A stretch of 42,060 nucleotides of DNA from Burkholderiales bacterium UBA4657. GTDB taxonomy: Bacteria > Pseudomonadota > Gammaproteobacteria > Burkholderiales > Burkholderiaceae_E. Positions 34,230-42,060 of this stretch are shown one piece after another; the first letter of the stretch is position 1; every line of letters starts with the position of its first letter. Where the stretch lies: the NCBI GenBank assembly GCA_002405475.1, contig DHLX01000021.1:1-42060 (forward strand), in the 5' to 3' direction. The notes below the pieces were generated by a model that was given only the letters and a program-made list of their open reading frames with translations, was not told the origin of the DNA and did no database searches. A program made the position numbers and the translations under genes.

Positions 34230-34760
34230 TTATGTTGATGCGGCGGGGGTGGCAGCAACTCCAAGTACAGGCCAAGACAACACTCGTGCTTCTTGCCCGG
34301 CTCCTGCTGGCACTAACTGGTGAATCACTTGGCCTGGCAGTACTTTTTCGCGCAAATCTTTGAGCAGATCTTGTGCGCCACCGTAGGGGGTAAATACATC
34401 TACCAGCCAAACTTGCTCGCCCGACTTCCAGTCGCTAGGCATTAAATGGTGCGGCGCTTGACGATACCGTTGAGCCGCTTCTTCGGACAATTTTGCCCAC
34501 GAGACAAACGCGATCGGCGCTTCGTCTTTCAAATACAATTTAGCCTGATCTAGCACCAAACCTGGCATGACGCGCCATTCGAGCTCACTCAGCAAAGTAT
34601 GCCGGGTCAAACCTTGTTGCAACATCAACCAAGTCACCGCCCCCAAGGCGGGTATTTTGCGATGAACCTGTTTGACATGTTCTTTCGCCAGTTGTGTCAA
34701 ACGAGCTAATTCTTCCTGGTTAGTCGCATTCAAACTGGTCGAGGTAGTGGCTTCAGTCAT
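34230..34760 (-). CDS. Toxin-activating lysine acyltransferase (HlyC/RtxC type)
   Basis: HlyC-type enzymes transfer a fatty acyl group from acyl-ACP to internal lysines of RTX proteins before secretion. The 176 residues show the family features: LGAVTWLMLQQGLTRHTLL with catalytic His at 54 (RH position), IAFVSWAKLSEEA, and DWKSGEQVWLVDVFTPYGG with the conserved Asp 121. It is the last gene of the secretion operon, overlapping the tolC stop by 4 bases; in hly operons it is usually first. Residues about 155-176 form an Ala/Pro/Val tail not needed for the family. The target is presumably the adjacent secreted protein. Confidence 0.9.
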   Translation of the reverse strand: MTEATTSTSLNATNQEELARLTQLAKEHVKQVHRKIPALGAVTWLMLQQGLTRHTLLSELEWRVMPGLVLDQAKLYLKDEAPIAFVSWAKLSEEAAQRYRQAPHHLMPSDWKSGEQVWLVDVFTPYGGAQDLLKDLREKVLPGQVIHQLVPAGAGQEARVLSWPVLGVAATPAAST

Positions 34761-36139
34761 GGTTTAGCTTCCTCTTGTAATAAAAAGTTGATGGTTTGTA
34801 AATCGGCCTCTTGCAAAACACCCGTGGCGGCTTTTAAGCGTAGACCTTGCAACAAAGTGTCGATACGTGCCTTGAACAAATCGCGCTGTGCGGTATAAAG
34901 CTGTTGCTCGGCGTTAAGAACGTCAATATTGATACGAGTCCCTATGCGGTACCCCACCTTGTTAGCCTCTACGGCGCTACGGCTGGTTTGTACCGCGGAC
35001 TGCAAAGCTTCAATCTGCTCCAAACCGTTGACCACCGCCACGAAAGCCTGACGTGTTTGTGTTGCGGCCAAGCGTCGGGTACTTTCGAGTTCGGCCTGGC
35101 TACGTTGGCGTAAGGCTAATGCTTCTTTGACGCGAGCATTGACGCCGCCACCAGAAAATAGTGGTAGGTTCAACTGCACCCCCACCTGTGAAGACTGGGT
35201 TCGAGTTTTAATATCTGCCGGAGAAGTGACTGACCCGGAAGCAAAAGTATTGCCTCGGCTCAGCGTCAAGTCGAGCGTAGGTTGATGTGCCGCCCGCTGG
35301 CGAGCAATTTCTTTTTCGGCCACCTCCAACGTGGCTTGTTGTTGTAGCACTTGGACATTGTTGGTTCGAGCATTATCGACCCAGGCCTGCACGTCCATAG
35401 GCTCAGGTTTGGGTAAAGTGGGCTCGCCCGGTAGTTGCGCCAAATGATTCGGTAGTTCGCCCACAACACGCTCTAACTCGGCACGACGCGTTTCTACTTC
35501 GTTGCGTGCCGCCACTTGCTGGGCGCGCGCCAGGTCAAAGCGTGAACGAGCCTCGTGAACGTCGGTAATGGTGGCGCTGCCGACTTCGTAATTGCGTCGC
35601 GCCAAACCCCATTGCTGCTCAACGGCGGCGGTTTGGGTCTCTGCTACCCGCAAGGCTTGCTGGGCGTTGAGGACATCAAAATACGCCTGCGCGACGCGCA
35701 ATATTAACTCTTGTTCGGCCTGACGTAGCTGCTGTTCGGCTTGACGCAGTTGTGCTCTGGCCTGGTCGTAAGCGATCCAATTCGTCCAACGCCACAAAGG
35801 TTGGGTCAGTTGCAATGTCCAGTTCCAGGTACGGGCATCGCGCTCGACAAAGGGGGCTTCGGCAAACGACGCTTCGCCGCGTTGTTTGGCACTCGCCGCA
35901 GTCAAGCCTACAGTTGGCAATAAACCCGCACGCGCCTGGGGCAATTTTTGCTCAGCGGCCGCAAAAGAAGCGCGCGCGGCCTCATACACTGAGTCGCGGG
36001 CTTGCGCTTGTCGATACACTTGCATTAAATCGGCGCTCATCACGACTGGCGACAGCCCAAGTAGGAACAAGCCCGGCCACAAAACTCGGGTCCAAATCGT
36101 TTTCAAACTCGCTGTCAAACTTAACCCACGCCTCGCCAT
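34757..36139 (-). CDS. Type I secretion outer-membrane channel (TolC family)
   Basis: The 460-residue protein (ATG 36139) carries a signal peptide near its start (WPGLFLLGLSPVVMSA) and two repeated OEP modules made of long alpha-helical and beta-barrel halves (Gln/Ala/Arg-rich around 60-210 and again 260-430), as in TolC. Typical segments are VTDVHEARSRFDLARAQQ-like TITDVHEARSRFDLARAQQ and GYRIGTRINIDVLNAEQQLY. An upstream ATG (36214) lies inside hlyD and is discounted; 36139 is 16 bases after the hlyD stop, although the ribosome site is weak. It would complete the tripartite channel with the HlyB and HlyD homologues. Confidence 0.92.
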   Translation of the reverse strand: MARRGLSLTASLKTIWTRVLWPGLFLLGLSPVVMSADLMQVYRQAQARDSVYEAARASFAAAEQKLPQARAGLLPTVGLTAASAKQRGEASFAEAPFVERDARTWNWTLQLTQPLWRWTNWIAYDQARAQLRQAEQQLRQAEQELILRVAQAYFDVLNAQQALRVAETQTAAVEQQWGLARRNYEVGSATITDVHEARSRFDLARAQQVAARNEVETRRAELERVVGELPNHLAQLPGEPTLPKPEPMDVQAWVDNARTNNVQVLQQQATLEVAEKEIARQRAAHQPTLDLTLSRGNTFASGSVTSPADIKTRTQSSQVGVQLNLPLFSGGGVNARVKEALALRQRSQAELESTRRLAATQTRQAFVAVVNGLEQIEALQSAVQTSRSAVEANKVGYRIGTRINIDVLNAEQQLYTAQRDLFKARIDTLLQGLRLKAATGVLQEADLQTINFLLQEEAKP

Positions 36140-36155
36140 CACCACAAGGGGCAAC

Positions 36156-37478
36156 TCATCTTTCACGCAAAGCCTCCTGTTTGTAACGTAACAAGGGAGC
36201 GAGAAAATATTCAATCAAGCGACGTTCGCCGGTACGAATGTCGGCGGTAATATTCATGCCCGCCGTCACCACGCCGACACGACCGTTGACCTCGTAAGGG
36301 GTGCGAGTTTTTTCCAGACGAATGCGTACCGGATATACCGGACCTAATTTAGGATCGTTCATAGCATCAGCACCGACCCACAATAAATTTCCCTCGATGT
36401 AACCGTAGCGCGTAAAGTCATAGGTCTCAATTTTGTTAATGACCCGTTGCCCGACTTTCAAATGACCAATGTCACGGTTTTGCACCAAAGCTTCGACCTC
36501 CAGCGGCGTATCGTCATCTGGAACAATCGTCATGAGCGGCTGCGCCTGCGTGACCACACCGCCTACCGTCGTAACCGCCAGTTGTTGCACCACGCCATCA
36601 ATAGGACTTTTAAGTACCTGTAATTCACGTCGCTGGTTAGCTTTAATGAGTTCCTGACGTGCGGTTTCGCGTCGGCGCATTGCCTCGACCAACTCAGTAC
36701 CGGCACGGGCGCGAAACTCGGCCTCGGCCTGGGCGCGTTGCTGAGCGCTCGCGTTAATACCAGCCTCAGCTTCTTTCAGGCGGTTGGTTTGCACCGCCAC
36801 CTCTTTTTCCAGATTAATAACTTCCAAGCGAGTTTCAATTAAACCAGTTTCAGCAATATGCCCCGTCTTAGCCAAATCTTCGCGCATCTCGTGTTTTTTC
36901 TTCACGAGCGGCAAACTGGTAAGTAGTTGCGTCAAACTGGCAGCAATGGCATCACGGTCGGACTGACGTCGTACTAGGTCGGCTTGCAGACCGGCCATTT
37001 TGGCGCGTTGCTCAAGCACACGGCTGTCAAGCATGGCTTGTTGATTCGCAGCAATTTCACGCGGCATGACGTCAGGTGCGGCAAACTTTTTCTGCCCCGC
37101 TAACAGAGCTTGTAAACGCAACACCTCGGCTTCTGCTTCCCAGCTTTCACGCTGCAAACGGTCGCGGTCGGCTCCGGTCGTTGTCGGGTCTAATTCAATC
37201 AAAACAGCACCCGCCTTCACTACCTGGCCATCACGCACCAAAATAGCCTTGACAACACCCGCCTCCAAAGGCTGAATCACCTTACTTTTACCTGAAGCAA
37301 TAGCACGTCCTTGGGCTGAGACGACAATATCGGTATGGGCAAAAATAGCGAACAACAAAATCAACGCCGCCATGACACAAATGGCGAGCGATACCATACG
37401 TGCTACCTTAAGGGGGGGGCGCGTTTGCAAAGCAATCGCTTCCGTACTAAAAGGATTAAGAGGATTAAGCGTCGTCAT
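36156..37478 (-). CDS. Type I secretion membrane-fusion protein (HlyD family)
   Basis: The 440-residue adaptor links the ABC transporter to TolC across the periplasm. It has a cytosolic N-tail, one membrane helix (about 30-50, ICVMAALILLFAIFAH), a biotinyl-lipoyl-like strand pair around VIQPLEAGVVKAILVRDGQVVKAGAVL (parts), a long coiled-coil hairpin (about 110-260, Arg/Glu/Gln/Ala-rich) and a beta-barrel part with KSPIDGVVQQLAV and a C-terminal VTAGMNITADIRTGERRLIEYFL, the HlyD C-terminal signature. The ATG overlaps the HlyB stop by 4 bases. Confidence 0.95.
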   Translation of the reverse strand: MTTLNPLNPFSTEAIALQTRPPLKVARMVSLAICVMAALILLFAIFAHTDIVVSAQGRAIASGKSKVIQPLEAGVVKAILVRDGQVVKAGAVLIELDPTTTGADRDRLQRESWEAEAEVLRLQALLAGQKKFAAPDVMPREIAANQQAMLDSRVLEQRAKMAGLQADLVRRQSDRDAIAASLTQLLTSLPLVKKKHEMREDLAKTGHIAETGLIETRLEVINLEKEVAVQTNRLKEAEAGINASAQQRAQAEAEFRARAGTELVEAMRRRETARQELIKANQRRELQVLKSPIDGVVQQLAVTTVGGVVTQAQPLMTIVPDDDTPLEVEALVQNRDIGHLKVGQRVINKIETYDFTRYGYIEGNLLWVGADAMNDPKLGPVYPVRIRLEKTRTPYEVNGRVGVVTAGMNITADIRTGERRLIEYFLAPLLRYKQEALRER

Positions 37479-39646
37479 AGTGCAGGTTCTCTTGAAGGGC
37501 GCGAGATTTTAGACGCGGCAGGGGGTGTTTCTAAAACTTGGTGGGCTTGATACAAACTGGCATAACGACCGCTGCGTTTCATTAACTCGACATGACTGCC
37601 GGTTGCAACGAGGCGCCCTTGTTCTAACACCAAAATACGTTGCGCCAAACGCAAGGTGGGTAAGCGGTGTGCCACAATAAACACTGTACGCCCGGCACAA
37701 ATTTGCGCCATATTGTCATGAATAGCACGTTCACTTTCATAGTCGAGCGAGGCCGTCGCTTCGTCGAGCAACAACAAGCGCGGGTTGGTCGCCAATGCAC
37801 GCGCCATTGCAATACGCGCACGCTGTCCACCCGATAACCTGCTGCCACGCTCACCGACCACCGTATCGTAACCCTGCGGCAAGGCCAGAATAAATTCGTG
37901 TGCCCCGACCAGCTGAGCGGCGTTCACCACTTGCTCCATGCTCATACCTAGGTGACCAAAGGCAATGTTGTCACGTACCGAGCGATTGTATAAAACCGTA
38001 TCTTGTCCGACCACGCCAATCTGCCGGCGCAACCACGAAGTATCAATCAAACTTAAATCCATGCCATCGAGCAGCACTCGGCCTTTTTCTGGGGTGTATA
38101 AACGTTGAATCAAACGCATTAAAGTGGTTTTTCCAGCGCCTGAGACTCCCACCACCCCAATAATCTCACCCGGTGCGACTTCAAAACTTAAATCGGCCAA
38201 TACCTCAGGTAAAGCCGGGGCATAGCGAAACGTTACATGAGAAAACGTCACTCGACCCTGTAAATCAGGTGGCGTAGAGCGTCCTGGGGTGAAGGCGGGT
38301 TCAGCCTGTGCATCCATTATGTCGGCCAAACGACGAATACTCACCTTCATTTGCGTAAAGTCTTGCCACAAAGATGCCAGTTTCAAAATGGGGGCGTTGA
38401 CACGTCCGGCCAACATATTAAAAGCGATCAAGCCGCCGACGGTTAACTGCCCATCTATGACCAAGCGCGCACCGAAATACAGCAAAACGACGGTCAGCGC
38501 CTTACTAGAAAAACTAATGAATTGATTGGTCGCGTTAGCCAAATGACCGGAATGAAATGCACTATCGACATAGTCGGCCAAACGTCGTTCCCACTCGCGT
38601 TGCCATTGCGGTTCAACTGCCTGACTTTTCAAAGTTTCCATCGAAGTCACGGTTTCAACCAAAAAAGCCTGGTTTTCTGCGCCTAGGGCAAATTTGTCTT
38701 CCAGGCGTTTACGTAACAGCGGGGTCATAATCCACGACGCACCAAACAAAAGCGGTAGCGCAGCAATGACAATTAAAGTTAACATGGGGCTGTAATAAAA
38801 CATCACAGCTAAAAACACAATGGTAAATAATAAATCAAGCCAACTCGTTAGCGCCTGGCCGGTTAAAAAATGCCGTACATTTTCTAACTCGCGCATACGC
38901 GCTACCGTGTCGCCGCTGCGCCGACTTTCAAAATAACTTAAAGGCAAATGCAGCAAATGACGAAACAGCTTAGCCCCTAGCTCAACATCAATGCGGTTAG
39001 TGGTATGACTAAACAAGTAGTGCCGCATGGCGCTGAGTGTGACTTCAAAAATACTCACGCCAAGTAAAGCAATGACCATGACATCTAGCGTTGTCATAGC
39101 ACGATTTGTCAACACTTTGTCGATGACCACCTGAAAAATAAGCGGTGTCAATAAAGCAAAAATTTGTACGAAGAACGACGCCAGCAAAACCTCGCCCATG
39201 AGGCTGCGATATTTTTTTAACGACTGCCAAAACCAAGCGACACCAAAGCGTGACGCCCCCGGCTGGTTGTGTGCCGCGACACTGGTCACTCGCTTAGCGG
39301 TCAACCACTGCCCAGCCCACTGCGCTTCAAAGGCCGCATGCGATAGCACCTGTGGTTGTTCGGCTCCTGGCCCTTGCAGGACCAACGAGGCGCCGTCGGG
39401 CGTCATGCCCACCAAGCGCCAATGCCCGTCTTGCCCCAGCACCAAAGCGGGCAAATGGCTTTTCAAAAAAACGGCGCTACTGCCTCGTTCAAACCGCGCT
39501 TCAAAGCCCAACGCTTGCAAGGCTTGAATCATAGTAGCGGCGTTTGGGGTTTGCTCATCGGGTGCGAACTCCTGCGCCAACTGCCGTGCGTCAGGGTTCA
39601 GTCCGTGCAGACGTGCGAATACCTGCAATACTTCCCAGTCTGACAT
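37475..39646 (-). CDS. Type I secretion ABC transporter (HlyB/LapB class)
   Basis: The 723 residues have an N-terminal C39-like domain (about 1-125), a six-helix membrane domain (about 150-430) and a nucleotide-binding domain with Walker A GVSGAGKT (500-507), LSGGQRARIAMARAL and Walker B LLLLDEATASLD, then a conserved His (VAHRL). The N-terminal domain lacks the catalytic Cys of true C39 peptidases, as in HlyB. It therefore probably binds rather than cleaves its substrate, which fits a C-terminally addressed substrate. The ATG at 39646 overlaps the GNAT gene stop by one base. Confidence 0.96.
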   Translation of the reverse strand: MSDWEVLQVFARLHGLNPDARQLAQEFAPDEQTPNAATMIQALQALGFEARFERGSSAVFLKSHLPALVLGQDGHWRLVGMTPDGASLVLQGPGAEQPQVLSHAAFEAQWAGQWLTAKRVTSVAAHNQPGASRFGVAWFWQSLKKYRSLMGEVLLASFFVQIFALLTPLIFQVVIDKVLTNRAMTTLDVMVIALLGVSIFEVTLSAMRHYLFSHTTNRIDVELGAKLFRHLLHLPLSYFESRRSGDTVARMRELENVRHFLTGQALTSWLDLLFTIVFLAVMFYYSPMLTLIVIAALPLLFGASWIMTPLLRKRLEDKFALGAENQAFLVETVTSMETLKSQAVEPQWQREWERRLADYVDSAFHSGHLANATNQFISFSSKALTVVLLYFGARLVIDGQLTVGGLIAFNMLAGRVNAPILKLASLWQDFTQMKVSIRRLADIMDAQAEPAFTPGRSTPPDLQGRVTFSHVTFRYAPALPEVLADLSFEVAPGEIIGVVGVSGAGKTTLMRLIQRLYTPEKGRVLLDGMDLSLIDTSWLRRQIGVVGQDTVLYNRSVRDNIAFGHLGMSMEQVVNAAQLVGAHEFILALPQGYDTVVGERGSRLSGGQRARIAMARALATNPRLLLLDEATASLDYESERAIHDNMAQICAGRTVFIVAHRLPTLRLAQRILVLEQGRLVATGSHVELMKRSGRYASLYQAHQVLETPPAASKISRPSREPAL

Positions 39647-40119
39647 TACTTTCCTTTAACTTTATTTAGCGGAAGAACGAAATTGGTACCACATGAGATA
39701 AAATTCAAATGATGCATGAAGCGGTTAAACCGTTCCTGATCGATATCGACACTCATGTTGATGCATAACTCGTCAACTGCACGATTTTCAGCCCAGCGGC
39801 GAAATGCCATCATCAACTTCAAGGCTGCCGAGCTACCACGATACTCGGGGCGGACATAGAACCACTTATCCTGAGCCACACGACCGTCGGCAAAAAATAA
39901 ATCAGCTACATAACCTGCCAATACGCCGACAATACCATCGTTGATATGCTCGGCAAGCATAATGCATGAAACACGAGGATTACTCACTAGCGCCTCAATT
40001 GCAGCCTGTGCTTTAACAGCATTCCACGTATAACGCTGAAAACGTGACTCAGCATACAGTCCATGTGATACCTGCATCACTCTCTCGACATCTGACATAT
40101 CCGCCAAACGAATTTTCAT
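39646..40119 (-). CDS. GNAT-family acetyltransferase in the secretion operon
   Basis: The 157-residue protein has the GNAT layout: an N-terminal KIRLADMSDVERVMQV strand-helix, a substrate/beta region IVGVLAGYVADLFF, motif A FYVRPEYRGSSAALKLMMAF (about 88-107) with the acetyl-CoA-binding R-x-x-G-x-x-A and a C-terminal GTNFVLPLN strand. It overlaps the secreted-protein gene by 4 bases (ATGA) and the HlyB gene by one, so it is built into the operon. It may acetylate the secreted protein or a host/self target; no substrate evidence is visible. Such an enzyme is not a standard part of HlyBD operons. Confidence 0.85.
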   Translation of the reverse strand: MKIRLADMSDVERVMQVSHGLYAESRFQRYTWNAVKAQAAIEALVSNPRVSCIMLAEHINDGIVGVLAGYVADLFFADGRVAQDKWFYVRPEYRGSSAALKLMMAFRRWAENRAVDELCINMSVDIDQERFNRFMHHLNFISCGTNFVLPLNKVKGK

Positions 40120-42060
40120 GCCCGCAGTTCCAATAGTTCTGCTGTCAAAACCACTTCAGTCGCCGCCTGTGTCGCATTTTCCGGGACTGTTGTCACAAAC
40201 CCTAAGGCTGGCTCGGGCTGGGTCGCGGTATTGACCATCTGGTTAAATAATAATGCCAACTGCGCCAGGCGGGCGTCATTCGTGCCGGTGGTAGCAAACA
40301 TCACATCTCCAGCCTGCGTAGTATGGCCATCACTGTAAGTCACCGTCGTGGTGCCAAACATGAGGTTGCCGTTATTGACTTCGGCCTGCCCCTGTCGCGT
40401 CAGACTAATCGCACTGATACCCACTTGGTCTAGGCTGCAGTACTCGCCCATATCTTGCTGTCCATTATTATTCGCGTCCTGAAACACGCCGAACTGTTGC
40501 CAGAGGGCATCGACTTGAGTCAGTCGCCCATCGTGGTTAGTGTCGAACGCTGCTAGTCCGTCCAGGTCCGTTACCGCGCCTGGTAAATAATCAACGAAAC
40601 TCACCTCCTCGGCACGGTTAATACGCCCGTCATTATTTGCGTCATACGCCAACACCGCGTCGCTTGGTGCAGCCCACCCTATGCGCTCGCGCCAGCCGTC
40701 GTCATTTAAGTCCGCAAACATCGCTGAATCTTCTGGGCGCAATAACTCAATGCCATTGTTGTTTAAGTCCAATACAATCGGGCAACAACCACCACCTCCC
40801 CCACCAGCAGAAGTCCCGTGGTGGGTGACGGCTACATTCACCGTTGTCGCGGCACCTTGAGCGTCAGTAATGACCACACTAAACGGGTCGTTGCCGGTAT
40901 AAGGGTCGCCGAAATGACTTTCAAAAGACCAATATACAGGGGCAGAGGTGCCGTGCAGACCAGATTCGGCCAAACTTGCATGACCGTGCTGGGGAGTGGC
41001 GCTGAGTTGATATCTCAGCGCGCTTGAATCTCCATCAGGATCATAAGCAAAAACATAACCATGCTCGAGATATAAATTATCAAAGGACTGAGTTATCCTA
41101 CCATTCTCATCGTAATAAAATTCGTCCAGAGTGTCGAAAGCTACTGGACGCAAATGCCCGCTAGGATAATAACTGGGCGTTATGGTTTCCCAACTACTGT
41201 TCAACAATTGATTATTTCGGGCAAGACCTAATGCTTGATCGTGATCCCGTATCTGTCCTAGAGACTCGGGGAAATAAACCGAACTGCCATTTTCGTCATA
41301 CCCCCAGAAGCCGGGGTTAAGCTGGTACCCAAATATCGGGTGCCCATACCAAACATCGACCAGCTCGGGCGCATCATTGACCGACTGCACATTGAGCGTG
41401 GCTCTAGCCCAAGTACTGCCACCGTCGGGGTCGCTGACCTGGTACTCGAAACTCGCCGTACCAAAATAATTAGCACTGGGCGTAAAGCGCACTGAGCCTT
41501 GGTCATCGACACTCACACTGCCGTGGCTAGCATTGCGCACGGCCGTAATGCGTAAACTGGTGGAGGCATTATCGGCATCGCTATCATTAACCAGCAATTG
41601 CGCCGCACTGATCTGAAACGCCACGTCTTCAAACCCAACAAAATGGTCATCGGTCGCAGTCGGCACCAAGTTGACTGCGGCCAGGTCGATCTCGATACGT
41701 CCCCAACTACTTCCGCCCTGCGCATCTTGTACCTGGTACTCAAATGCGCCACGACCGGCATAGTCGGTCTCGGGGCTAAAGCGTACCGATCCATCGGGCA
41801 GTAAAGTGACTTGACCATGACTGGCATTACGCACCTGCACAATACTCAAGGCCTGGGGGGTTTCCAAGTCGGTATCATTGGCCAACAAAGCGGCGGCCTG
41901 GAAGGTATAAGCCACATTACGCTTACCGTAGAACAACTCGTCTTGCACCTGCGGCGCATCGTTGACCGATGCCAGGTTCACGGTGGCCGTCGCTGTGCTG
42001 ACCCCGCCCTGGCCGTCGCTTACGGTGTAACTAAAACTCGCCAGACCGTAGTAGTTGGCC
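40116..42060 (-). CDS. Large type I-secreted cadherin-repeat protein, C-terminal part
   Basis: The gene enters from the right edge; 647 residues are visible and the frame is open to the boundary, with no start in the window. From the N-side: the end of one and then two complete cadherin-like (tandem-95 type) repeats of about 97 residues, each ending in VNxxP; a diverged region with YDENGSSVYFPES and YDENGRITQSFDN; one more repeat-like unit; then Gly6-Cys2 (around 40782-40802) and a calcium-loop domain. The C-terminal ~110 residues lack a recognised motif, as is usual for T1SS signals. No GGxGxD nonapeptide is visible. Probable role: adhesin or toxin, exported by the operon downstream. Confidence 0.88.
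   Translation of the reverse strand, partial: ANYYGLASFSYTVSDGQGGVSTATATVNLASVNDAPQVQDELFYGKRNVAYTFQAAALLANDTDLETPQALSIVQVRNASHGQVTLLPDGSVRFSPETDYAGRGAFEYQVQDAQGGSSWGRIEIDLAAVNLVPTATDDHFVGFEDVAFQISAAQLLVNDSDADNASTSLRITAVRNASHGSVSVDDQGSVRFTPSANYFGTASFEYQVSDPDGGSTWARATLNVQSVNDAPELVDVWYGHPIFGYQLNPGFWGYDENGSSVYFPESLGQIRDHDQALGLARNNQLLNSSWETITPSYYPSGHLRPVAFDTLDEFYYDENGRITQSFDNLYLEHGYVFAYDPDGDSSALRYQLSATPQHGHASLAESGLHGTSAPVYWSFESHFGDPYTGNDPFSVVITDAQGAATTVNVAVTHHGTSAGGGGGGCCPIVLDLNNNGIELLRPEDSAMFADLNDDGWRERIGWAAPSDAVLAYDANNDGRINRAEEVSFVDYLPGAVTDLDGLAAFDTNHDGRLTQVDALWQQFGVFQDANNNGQQDMGEYCSLDQVGISAISLTRQGQAEVNNGNLMFGTTTVTYSDGHTTQAGDVMFATTGTNDARLAQLALLFNQMVNTATQPEPALGFVTTVPENATQAATEVVLTAELLELRA
40443..40769 (-). 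other. Five EF-hand-like calcium loops in the secreted protein
   Basis: Twelve-residue DxNxDGxxxxxE/D loops begin with the following residues: DLNNNGIELLRP (40734-40769), DLNDDGWRERIG (40677-40712), DANNDGRINRAE (40608-40643, a perfect EF loop), DTNHDGRLTQVD (40509-40544) and DANNNGQQDMGE (40443-40478). They follow a PIVLDLNNNG start common to large T1SS proteins. Calcium-driven folding outside the cell is inferred. Confidence 0.8.
41375..42060 (-). repeat. Tandem ~97-residue cadherin-like repeats
   Basis: Two complete units and the end of a third can be aligned by eye. Shared landmarks are RNASHG (twice), then GSVRF(S/T)P, YxGxxxFEYQVxDxxGGS(S/T)W, and an ending of AVNLVP or SVNDAP. VNDAP recurs about 586 bases apart, which equals two units. 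The repeat number upstream is unknown because the window ends. Confidence 0.75.

Overview
The window looks like a chromosomal segment of a betaproteobacterium of order Burkholderiales, perhaps Alcaligenaceae-like. This rests on gene order and on which genes are present: miaB-phoH-ybeY-corC, ftsK-lolA-rarA-serS-tRNA-Ser, azlCD beside ilvE, purU, and the YheT-type hydrolase next to a small Burkholderiales-type unknown protein. The genus cannot be named from sequence alone.

Layout. 1-451: the end of an IS3-family element beside a truncated unknown gene. 509-645: an array of short-loop palindromes. 652-7026 (minus strand): Crp/Fnr regulator, ftsK, lolA, rarA, serS and tRNA-Ser(CGA) in one tightly packed array. 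7143-9591 (plus): trxB, an Smr-domain gene and fabI. 9640-10257: a near-consensus promoter, an elongator tRNA-Met and a small periplasmic protein. 10267-16652: miaB, a large metzincin lipoprotein, phoH, ybeY and corC, with the first four coupled by 4-base stop/start overlaps. 16649-17721 (minus): azlD and azlC, a branched-chain amino acid exporter. They are divergent from ilvE (17871) across a 149-base gap holding an imperfect palindrome. 17871-24540 (plus): ilvE, a CHCC zinc finger, waaF, purU, an NTF2-like protein, a YheT-type hydrolase, an unknown protein and nadB. 24550-28858 (minus): nadC, nadA, a lipoprotein and nadE, so most of de novo NAD synthesis is grouped here. 28904-32046 (plus): a FemAB/GNAT-like transferase, a membrane-anchored Ser/Thr kinase with a PEGA domain, and a TssQ-like lipoprotein. 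32052-34204: ppa, a CnoX-type thioredoxin-TPR protein and pdxH.

34230-42060 (minus) is the main accessory region. It is a complete type I secretion operon whose genes nearly all overlap by 1-4 bases, in the order large secreted protein (N-terminus outside the window), GNAT acetyltransferase, HlyB, HlyD, TolC, HlyC-type lysine acyltransferase. The visible 647 residues of the secreted protein hold tandem cadherin-like repeats, a Gly6-Cys2 hinge and five EF-hand-like calcium loops, but no GGxGxD RTX nonapeptides. This region looks less GC-rich than the housekeeping genes. An operon with two different acyltransferases and a non-nonapeptide substrate is the best candidate for an under-described system here.

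Most of the rest is housekeeping: translation, cell division, lipoprotein traffic, tRNA modification and ribosome maturation, NAD and BCAA metabolism, LPS core, and redox.
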